Origin: Trametopsis cervina
Lineage: Eukaryota; Basidiomycota; Agaricomycetes; Polyporales; Irpicaceae
Assembly (NCBI GenBank): GCA_022385755.1
Contig: MU278367.1
Span: forward strand, 186,001 to 250,000
Reading direction: 5' to 3'
DNA: 64,000 nucleotides
In this document: in pieces, positions 55,757-64,000 of the stretch
Numbering within the stretch: the stretch's first letter is position 1
How the letters are laid out: each line of letters opens with the position of its first letter
Program-made: the position numbers and the translations under genes
The notes under the pieces: model-generated
What the model saw: the letters and a program-made list of their open reading frames with translations, nothing else
Told to the model about the DNA's origin: nothing
Databases searched by the model: none

Positions 55757-57124
55757 TCAAGCAGTCGGAGCAGGATACCCGGCGCCATAACCAGGCTCAG
55801 AGGGCTGGTAGATCGACATCGTCTTAGTCGGCGCCGGGACGGTCGACGTCGGCGCAGGCGTAATCTTAGGGACCGCCGACGGGAGCTTCGACGGTACGGC
55901 TGGCTTCTCGTTGCTGTCCATGTTGATGAGCCCCATTGCCTTGTCCTTCTTCTCGGCAGCCTCGTCCGACGGGGGCAGCAGAGGGTCGGTGTCCAGGACA
56001 AACGAGTGACGCTTAGTCTTGGTGGTCGATGCAGAGACGGAGGGAGCGACGTTGTAGCCTGGTGCGACTGGGTATGCTCCTGCGTTCGAACCCGGAACAG
56101 GTGCTTTCTCGTTGACGGGGACTTTGGCCTTCGGCTCCGACTGCGAGACAGTGTTGTCAGCCGCGTCGATGGTCGGATTGGTGTCGGCGGACGTCAGAGG
56201 GGTGTCTGGGACACTGGGGACGGCGTCCACGACGGGCGAGAGCGTCTTCGGCAGTATCCCGACGGACTTCACGAGGTTTGCTAGACCGCCAGCTGGACCT
56301 CCACTCGCAGACGAGTCAGGTGAGGAAGACGATGGCTTGTTCTGGTGTTTCGCCTTCACGTTATCTTGAGCAGCAGGCTGTTTAGGCGAATCAGAACTTG
56401 GCTGCTTGGTGGGCTGTTTGGCGGGCTGTTTGGCAGGCTGCTTGTTAGGCTGTTTGCGTGCCTTGGAACTGCTCGGGTGGGAAGGCTTCCTATCCGAGTG
56501 TCTAGTTGCACGCTTCGAGTGGTTGACCATAGAGTCGTCGCTCGGCAGCACAGTGAAGCCTTGGCGGAACTCTTTCGTTGCACGCTTCCTGGATGCAGCG
56601 GCCGCAGTAGTATCAGCAGCAGCGGGGGCCTCAGGAATAGTCGCGTTGGGGCTGGCAGAGCCGTAGTTCGCACCGCGAATGACACGAGGCTGCAGACGAG
56701 CGTTGCCATGACCCGGCTCCGAGGAGGGAGAGCGACGGATTGGGATACCACCGAAGATGGGGAGATGCGAGAGGCTAGGAGCACCAGGGACCTTAGGAGC
56801 ACTAGGGACTTTAGGAGCACCAGGAACCTGAGGAGCACCAGGGACCTTGGGAGCGCCAGGAACTTGAGGAGCACCAGGAACGTTAGGAGTACCAGGGACT
56901 TTCGGAGCAGATGCGCCAGCCGCCCCGGGAACAGAGGGAGCACCCGTCGGGAGCGCGGCTCCCCCAACGCCAGGAAGCTTCAGGTTAGGAATAGCAGTAG
57001 GACCGACGAGTCCCAGAGTCATGTCGCCAAGGGCAGTAGCCTGATCCAGAGGACGCGAAGAGACTGTCGCAACATTCGACAGGGTGAGGTAGACAAAGAA
57101 GGGCGCGAGCTGAAGATAACGCAT
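55757..57124 (-). CDS. Secreted repeat protein with Kex2-type sites
   Basis: 455 codons, single exon, ATG at 57124, signal peptide MRYLQLAPFFVYLTLSNV. Residues ~60-115 are tandem 6-residue VPGAPK/Q repeats; near 245-265 is a KQPAKQPTKQP run. Dibasic sites are spread along it: IPIRRSP, SRKRATKEF, HSKRATRHS, KTKRHSF. Two share KRAT. Repeats plus Lys-Arg sites are the pattern of fungal Kex2-processed repeat proteins and cell-wall proteins, but the repeats here are not themselves separated by KR, so peptide release is only inferred. Confidence 0.75.
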   Translation of the reverse strand: MRYLQLAPFFVYLTLSNVATVSSRPLDQATALGDMTLGLVGPTAIPNLKLPGVGGAALPTGAPSVPGAAGASAPKVPGTPNVPGAPQVPGAPKVPGAPQVPGAPKVPSAPKVPGAPSLSHLPIFGGIPIRRSPSSEPGHGNARLQPRVIRGANYGSASPNATIPEAPAAADTTAAAASRKRATKEFRQGFTVLPSDDSMVNHSKRATRHSDRKPSHPSSSKARKQPNKQPAKQPAKQPTKQPSSDSPKQPAAQDNVKAKHQNKPSSSSPDSSASGGPAGGLANLVKSVGILPKTLSPVVDAVPSVPDTPLTSADTNPTIDAADNTVSQSEPKAKVPVNEKAPVPGSNAGAYPVAPGYNVAPSVSASTTKTKRHSFVLDTDPLLPPSDEAAEKKDKAMGLINMDSNEKPAVPSKLPSAVPKITPAPTSTVPAPTKTMSIYQPSEPGYGAGYPAPTA

Positions 57125-58305
57125 GTTGGCTGGGTGTTTCGTGGCTTGAAATGAGCGTGAGGGTTCAGAATAGTGTGTTGAGAGAAGACTACGAGATGGC
57201 TAGGATGTGGAGACCAGCTTTGCTTGAGGACGTTGAAGAGGACGTCGAGGAGCGGTTGAAAGCGAGGGTCAGCGGGAGGCGAGGAATTTAAACCTGTCCG
57301 GATTTGAACATGGCTGGAAGAGGCTGACGAGCTGTGTTCGAACTCTATTTCTCACTTCTCCCGACGTGCCCGACGCGTCCGACGCGTCCGACGCGTCCAA
57401 CGACCAGACTACCATGGGGAACGATGCGCGAGAATGATAATAAAAAGCCAGACAGCTGCAAGACGATGAGCGAGGCCAGTGTGTAGACTAGACGTTTCCT
57501 CGGAGACGCGTCGTGTTTTCGACCAAATTGAAGAGCCGAAACGCTGACAGTCGACAGTGTTTGCTCGAAAATCCAGGCTGGTGGTCGAAATTACACCTAT
57601 CAATGCATATGGTCTCAGTATAAGCAGAGTAAACGTTTCGGGAGGATCGTGGTGGCAGACGGTGGCAGATGTGTCTCGGGAGGCTCGTCAGATCCTCGCG
57701 CCTGGTCTGTGCGGATCATGACTCCAATAATATAACCCAGCGCGCACTGCGTTATCAATCGTACACGGTGACCTAAAATCCATGTTGAAAGCAAGTCGCA
57801 CACCTCGAACAGTGCGTGTCGAATCTATCGACTCTTGGAATACGCGATGGAGAATAATAATAAGGGCGCCTATATTAGCGTCGCTTGCGGCGGGGTTTGA
57901 AAGTGAGGTCTGCGTTGTACATGCAGACACGGCATCACCGCCAGCGACGACGAGCTGCATATCTTCTGGCATCGCCTCACAGCAAATGTACGTGTTCTCG
58001 CAGCAAGAACGGGCCACGACCGCGAGGTTTTGGCCAGAAAACAACGCGACCCAAGCACAAGCCGCCGGAGCGCCCGTCACACCGGCGACGGATTTGGGCA
58101 GTCTATTGTTTCGTCCTTTGCAGAGAACAATGAACACAAGCGACGCTCCGTGTCTCCAAACACAATGAGCGACCTTCTCTCAAAAGGCTTGGGTGGTGGC
58201 TGCTATGAGGACTGTTTCTCCTGGCACTCTGCCTGGTAACGTCTGTCGACGCTCTTTTTCACCCAACTTCCTAACGTCGCAGGTCGACCTTACCTGCTCT
58301 TGATC
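57125..58305. other. Region between the repeat protein and PRM1, no convincing gene
   Basis: It carries the MCB-like cluster (57366-57515). Between 57,690 and 58,170 both strands have long overlapping open frames (plus 57782-58168 from an ATG; minus 58137-57688 without an ATG). Neither shows a domain, signal peptide or splice pattern, so neither is called. Confidence 0.45.
57366..57515. promoter_or_regulatory. Cluster of ACGCGT (MCB-type) boxes
   Basis: A 9-bp tandem repeat, CCGACGCGT, occurs three times in direct succession (~57,370-57,398), and a further ACGCGT lies at ~57,506. They stand about 250-380 bp upstream of the minus-strand repeat-protein ATG. ACGCGT is the binding site of MBF, the G1/S cell-cycle factor of fungi. 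The tandem spacing could also be chance repeat expansion. Confidence 0.5.
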
Positions 58306-61300
58306 ATGAATACTCCTCAGCAGCTTCCTGCCAGCGACCTCCGCTCAACCACACTCACGCCTTACTTGCAACTGTCGCATTTGCTGTCTCTGACATGGCT
58401 CGCTTATCCCATTCTGTCTTTGCTCTTCGTGGCGTTTCGCCTGCAACTTTCCTCTGCCTCGGCTCAGACCGCGGTGGACAGCGCGAAGGATGACCTATTA
58501 ACTAGTTGTCTAGCGGCAGAGCAAGCAGCTACTGCCGCTGCCAGTATGCCCCGATACATGGCCGCCGCTACGAACGCCCAAATTGCAGATGCGGTCAACG
58601 GTACCATGCGCGGTGCTCGCGCGACCCTCGTACTTGCCTTAACCATCATGGAGGCGATCATCAACTTCATAGTGGACACCTATCGATCAACATTTCTCTG
58701 TTTCTTGGAACTCGTAGTCCGAGGAGGGTTGTCTATTCTTATTAGTGCGGTTCAGGAGGTACGTCTGATTGAGCACGGTCTCCGAGATAATCAACTAATG
58801 GTCTCCTTAGCTCAATAACGCCGTCGGGGCAGCAGCGAATGGGATCCGCTCTGCCATCCAAGGATCCATTGACGCCGCCAACACAGTTATTGACAAAGCG
58901 TTGAGCATCATACCTGGGGCACCATCTCCGAAGATCCCTGTACCGGACCTTAGTTCATTGCAGAACGTCACGCTGCCTCCTGACTTCGAAAACGCTTTGG
59001 TCAAACTCAATAACTCACTCCCTACGTTATCTGATTTGAAAAGCAAGATCGACGATATGTAAGTATTACTATCGCACATCTCTCAAACGCCACTGAATTG
59101 TATGCAGTATTGACACGCCGTTTGAACTCGTGAAGAAGGACATCAATGATACCTTCGCGGGACTAACCTTTGATGCCAATACCCTGCCAGTCCCCCAACA
59201 GAACTCTGTCGCGTTCTGCGGACAGATGGATACCTCCGTCGTGGACGACCTGGGGCGTGACCTGATCAAGATAGCCAAGATCGGGGTGCTCATAATCGCT
59301 GCCCTCGCCCTCCTCCTTCTCGCCGCACACTGTCTTCTCGAATGGTACAAGTGGCGCTGCCTCACGGACCATCTCAGATACACGAGGGAAGCGTGGATTT
59401 CCGATCCGGCGATATACCATCCCGGCGGAAAGACCAACGGTGCACCGAACATGCAGCTGACGGACCATAACCTGCTGATGCTATCGGGGAACATGATGCA
59501 CCCTCTGCTCACAAAAATTGCCAATCGCATTTCTGGTCTCCTGCGTCTCAGTCCCTCGAAACACATACACCTCTCGTGGTTTTTCCATTACGTCTTCCAC
59601 CCTCCCGCACTGGCCTGCTTCCTCATCGGCTTCTTTGGTCTGCTCTCCGTTCAGATTCAGATCATCGCTATTGGCCCCCTCGAACACAGGTATCAACAGC
59701 AGGCCGTAGCTTCCTCGAACGACTTTTCCAACTTGATTGCCACTTCTATTAATGCAAGCATGTACAATCAGTCGGCGGCTTATGCCAATGACGTTAACGG
59801 ACGCGTTGATCACGTCCAATCCGTTGTTAACGATGGCCTGTTCGGATGGGTCAACGGCACCACTACCGTCCTCAACAACACCATCAACGCATTCTACACC
59901 GACCTCCAGGACGCCGTCCAGACGGTCTTCAACGGCACGATCCTCGAGAGCCCCGTGGAGGAGTTCATCCGCTGTTTCATCGGCAGCAAGGTGGACGCCA
60001 TCGAGAAGGCGCTTACGTTCCTGCACGACAACCTGAATATCGACATTCCGCGCGTCAACGACACAGTCCTCGTGCTCTCCCCGGCTTCGGTAGATGAGGC
60101 GACGCAGCCGATTGCGGCGGCGGCCATCGGCAGCGGCGACGGCAGCAACCAGGGCATCGTCGGGAAGCTCGTGAATGCGTACGTCGAGTCGCTGAAGAAA
60201 GAGCGCATCATGTTCGCCGTCTTCCTCGGCCTGTGGCTCTTCGTCGTCCTCATGGCGCTCTCCATCATCTGGTGGCACTCTTACGGGCGTGACATGCTGG
60301 AGAGATACAAGAAGCGCAGATGGGAGAAGAAGCAACGCACTGGCATCAACGGCATCCTCGTTCCCTTCCGCGATTTCGGGAACGGCCAAGAGAAGGGCAG
60401 TCGCGACTTTGAGTCGTTCACGCCTGAGCCGGCGCGCAGACCAGGACTGTTCAGCAACCTTCGTTCCGGAACCTTGTCGGGGAAGAATAATAATATCACG
60501 GTGCATCCCTACCCTGCAAGTAACGGACAACCCTTCGATAAATCGTGGGATTCGTTCTTGGATCATGCCAGCCCCAACGAACCTGTGCCTTCGCCGCCAG
60601 ACTCTCGCAATGCCAACATCGGCTCCCCTCGTAGGCTGATGGCACTCGGGAGGTCCGGGACCAAGGACTCTGATGCCACTACTGAGACAATCGTAGACGA
60701 GAGCGAGCTGCCGTGGTTGACGCGGTTTACCACGAAGTTCTGGAAGAAGGACGTGAAGACTGAGGAGGCTACGGATGAGAAAGCTTCTATCCAGGAGCGT
60801 GTCCGTCCAAAGCTTACTATCACGACGTCGAACGGCTCCGTGAAGTCGATAGATGACGAGAAAGTGGAGAACACCGTCCCTGTGTCTGCTTGGTCTGTCT
60901 CACCGCGGAAGTCTACATGGATCTCCAACTTGGCCTCAACCAAGCTTGCGACCCTCCGTCCGAAGTCTCGGCGCACGGTAAGCGTCCCGAAGGACGTCGA
61001 CCTCGCAGAGACGGATGACACGTTCGTCGAGCCCGAACGCCATGCTCCCTTTGCGTTGCCTATCCACCATGGCTTCCCCAACGCAGACACACCATTAAGT
61101 CCTCCCCCGCCTCCTCCAAGCTTCCAGTTCCCTGCGTACGCAGCTCCCATGCCCACATACAGCAACCGCCACCTCGCACCACCCCAGCATCCCAGCGTGA
61201 AGAAGAACGCTGTCCCTCCTCCACCGGGCCTTGCTCGCCCAGCGACGCATACACGACACGATTCGAGCACGAACCCGTTCGCGACGCCGTTTGACGACCG

Positions 61301-61379
61301 ATATGGCGTCGGCTATGAGAGTCCTACCTCTGAGAGGAAGAGCATCTCGACAAATCCTTTCGTCGGTGTTGCGTTCTAG
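58306..61379 (+). CDS. PRM1: Plasma membrane fusion protein Prm1
   Basis: Exons 58306-58758, 58811-59058, 59108-61379 (990 aa). Four to five membrane segments: [19 protein letters not shown], a second near [59 protein letters not shown] and [20 protein letters not shown]. Two extracellular loops carry several N-glycosylation sites and paired Cys. The family acts in plasma-membrane merging during cell-cell fusion, mating or hyphal fusion. The ~370-residue cytosolic tail is Pro/Ser-rich, longer than in yeast Prm1. An alternative 5' exon near 58,168-58,240 is possible. Confidence 0.93.
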
Positions 61380-62174
61380 GACCTTTCTTGGACTGTTTTC
61401 ATTATTTCCCCCTTTACGACGACGCTACTCACGTGCCCGACGACGTACTGCTCAATTTACCCTGGACTTCTCTCATCCATAATTGTATCCATACCTGTAC
61501 CTGCTGTCTCTGCCAGCGGCGGTAATAGCGACTCATACGACATTCACTGTAGCTTTATAGTTGTAACACCTTCCTTTTGTACATATCATAGTGCTGAAAC
61601 TAATACAATGGTACAAATCCTTCGGCAATCCGCCAGTTTTCCACGGTGTACCGTGGTGGGAATTTGATTAGGTTCATCACATGGCAACATGCACGCAGTT
61701 GGTATCGTTCGAACCGCAACGTTTACCCCCACCTATAGCACTGGTATCTATCGGTGAAAGGTGCGCTGTGCTCGTCTTCAAGCTGTTGTATACTAACGTG
61801 CTAGCCAGCTCTTTCTCAGGACGCTGAACATCCTCGCCACATACCTCCTATAGCACCACTGTGACAACGGTATGTATCATGGCAGATATCTGAGTGTACA
61901 TGTGCACCAGTTGGACGTTGGATGCGGGTGTAACACATGAGACATCATCATTGACTCGCCCCAACGAGTCAAAGTAGATGCACTCATGCGTTATACTACC
62001 TCGCACACGGGATGGAGTGTGAGCGCGTCTTCGTTGCCTCCTGCGTTGATGGATGTTCGGAGACGTGCCATACAATCATCGCGATGTACACATACGCGCA
62101 CACGAGTGACGTTCGAGCGGACGGCCTCCCGTACCACACGCGTATTCATCCTCATTCGCAACAGGTAGACCGCA
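61380..62174. other. Intergenic, no gene seen
   Basis: 795 bp between PRM1 and the BTB gene. No ORF with coding character; likely UTRs and promoter. Confidence 0.5.
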
Positions 62175-63164
62175 ATGGCAACACCCGACTCAGAAGTGGA
62201 CATTAAGTACAACCCGCACTTTAACGAAGACGATGCAGATATCATCATCCGTGCAGGAGATGGAGCCTACTTTCGGGTTTACAAGATCTTCCTATCGAAG
62301 GCTTCATCAGTCTTCAAGGATATGTTCAGGATTCCGCAATCCCCGTCAGGCATCGTAGATGACCGCGATCACATCAGTGGAACTCCTCTCATTAATCTCA
62401 GCGAAGACGAGCAAATCCTTGAGAACGTCTTCCGGCTATGCATTCCGTTCGAAGACGTCGAGCTCACTGACGTCGACGAAATCGCTCAAGTTATCATCAC
62501 AGCCGACAAATACGACATGGCCCGTATCAAGGAACACGCACAAAAGTTATGGCCTACCGCAGCTGCGAAAGAGCCGCTGCGAGCGTTTGCTATTGCCTGC
62601 AAGAAAAATTTGCGGGAAGAAGCCATTTGGGCTGCGAAACTAACTCTCAAAGAGCCCATTTGGCCTCTTGAACCGAATCCCCTCATAGGAGAGCTACGGG
62701 AGATATCAGCCGATACAATCTTGAGGCTCCAGTCCTACCACAGGAGATGTAGTGAAGTCGCTGTTGGTGCGGCAAAAAACTCGACGTGGTGCACAGCGAT
62801 CTACACGTCTGTTACTTGCAGATACTGCCAGGGTTCATGTGGCGGGTCTGTTGTTCAAAGCAGGACAGGGCGTGACTGGTACTTGGAGTATCTCAAGATG
62901 GCTGTCGAGAAGCTCGCCGTGCAACCCTCTGGGTCTATCGTGGCCAGCGAAGCGATTCGCGCGCAAACAATGCGAAAGGTCTACTCACCAGCGGATCAGG
63001 TCTGCAACATGACTATGCACATCGTCGATTCGATCCGGCAGGTTGTAGCAGAATTCGGCAAGGCCATCGATGCTGAGCTCGATAGGGTAAGATTCGTCTA
63101 AGAGTGTTCTTCTGTCTCAGCTGACCTCGGCCGGTTTTAGGTCAAGTTGGATTTGGATTCTTGA
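62175..63164 (+). CDS. BTB/POZ-domain protein
   Basis: Exons 62175-63086 and 63141-63164 (311 aa); reading through the intron would give a 308-aa form ending at 63101. The N terminus is a BTB domain: DDADIIIRAGDGAYFRVYKI, LSKASSVFKDMF, then a helical BACK-like part (VIITADKYDMARIKEHAQK). The C-terminal half has several Cys (TCRYCQGSCGG). The type is highly expanded in Agaricomycetes; BTB domains often link substrates to Cul3 ligases, but no target is known. Confidence 0.9.
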
Positions 63165-63399
63165 GGCAAGTAGTAAAGGAACGATGCGCTTACGGCACAG
63201 CCAAGGAACTCACCACCCGTATCACAGTGTTTGAATGAACGTCGTGCCCGAATATATTCTCATCTAACTTTCTTGCAAGACCAGTGTCCTATATGACATG
63301 TTGTACTGTATATATATTTTCATCAGCCTTTGGTAATCTACGTGCCAACCACAGAGCGGAAAAGCGATGCTATTGAGATAGTCACGATCCACCGGTCGC

Positions 63400-64000
63400 T
63401 ACAGCCTTGCCTTCGCGCCCCCGAGTAGCTGCTCAAGGTTATGATACTTGTAGTACAACTTCAGAGATTCCGGGTTCGCCACAGTACCGCTCGGTTTCAA
63501 TTGGTATCCGGATACAATCTGCTTGACAGCAATTTCGATCTTCTTATTGTTCACGGTGTACTGCATGTGGAAGGACATTGAGCTCCGGTTGACATTGATA
63601 CGTCGTGGCTGGGAGATATGTGCTCACCGGAATATCCGCCACCTCGAAGACGTATGCCGGTACGTGCCTTGCGCTGAGTGCTCGCCGAATGGCGGTTTTG
63701 ACGCGCTGAACGAGTTCATCGGTAAACTTGACGTTCGGGCGCATTTTACAGAACAGGAGAACACGCTCGTCCTTGTCCTGTGGTCGCCGTTGGCCGACAC
63801 ATAGTGTATCATCAAACTGGTCTCTGAACTGGTCAAGGACGGCATAGATCTCAGCAGAACCGAAGCGAACGCCGCTGGGGTTCAGTACACCGTCACTATT
63901 GAGGGAATATGAACACAACATGTTTGAAGATAGTCCAGTGAAAATCCGTACCTGCGGCCGAGAATTACGAATCCGCCCGTCTTGGGGTTCTTGACGATAA
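63400..64000 (-). CDS. Acetoacetyl-CoA synthetase, C-terminal part (5' end outside window)
   Basis: ANL-superfamily adenylating enzyme; the last three exons are visible. They read TGGFVILGR, SDGVLNPSGVRFGSAEIYAV, DDTLCVGQRRPQDKDERVL, RHVPAYVFEVADIPYTVN, NKKIEIAVKQIVSG and end YKYHNLEQLLGGAKARL, stop at 63400. The GRSDG hinge and the Lys in VNNKKIE (catalytic Lys region) are present. It activates acetoacetate for sterol and lipid synthesis. The PYTVNNKK reading requires the intron at about 63,557-63,628. Confidence 0.94.

Noticed and set aside
55700..57154. Long plus-strand ORFs rich in Arg
   Set aside because: Antisense shadows of the repeat-protein gene; the Arg-rich repeats mirror VPGAPK codons.
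57688..58168. Overlapping open frames on both strands before PRM1
   Set aside because: The minus frame lacks an ATG and neither frame has a domain, signal or splice support; left unassigned.
59481..60566. 361-codon minus-strand ORF
   Set aside because: It is antisense to the PRM1 coding exon, has shadow-type composition and no domain.
24013..63400. Biosynthetic gene cluster
   Set aside because: No core synthase, tailoring set or transporter group; the methyltransferase, GH92 and AACS genes are unrelated and widely spaced.

Overview
The window is nuclear DNA of a filamentous basidiomycete, most likely an Agaricomycete. The evidence is the gene structure (many 45-60 bp GT-AG introns, sometimes a dozen per gene, tight divergent and convergent spacing) and the gene content (a DUF6533 membrane protein, Prm1, Mdm31, a fungal GH92 mannosidase, a Kex2-site repeat protein). 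The species cannot be named from the sequence. Most gene models below were spliced by hand; exon phases were checked to close wherever exon coordinates are given.

Layout. (1) 1-6039, genic: the 3' end of a basic nuclear-type protein, a coclaurine-N-methyltransferase/CFA-synthase-like methyltransferase (12 exons, one with a GC donor) and MDM31. (2) 6.0-22.8 kb, an AT-rich transposon island: a 9.5-kb imperfect inverted repeat (arms 6692-9190 and 13435-16181) with an 840-N assembly gap in its left arm, a minisatellite, two tRNA-like SINE heads with adjoining hairpins, decayed Ty3/gypsy gag and pol pieces, three solo LTRs (two with clean 5-bp target duplications), and one intact 524-codon ORF for a predicted single-pass membrane protein. 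A decayed relative of that ORF lies inside the inverted repeat. (3) 22.8-64 kb, gene-dense: RPL39 (eL39, first coding exon only an ATG), ER FKBP, NKAP, an F-box protein, a membrane-anchored kinase, a membrane-anchored Smr protein, GH92 mannosidase, peptidyl-tRNA hydrolase, a PAQR/haemolysin-III receptor, a 1046-aa membrane coiled-coil protein, GET1, malate synthase, DUF6533, a small kinase-like protein, a BI-1/LFG protein, a Kex2-repeat secreted protein, PRM1, a BTB protein and the 3' end of acetoacetyl-CoA synthetase.

The gene-dense part is ordinary housekeeping and membrane biology without an evident cluster or operon logic. ER and secretory functions recur: FKBP with HKEL, GET1, BI-1, GH92, the Kex2 substrate and PRM1. 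The least explained material is the transposon island, chiefly the membrane-protein ORF family beside gypsy remnants and the unevenly conserved inverted repeat that borders the assembly gap.
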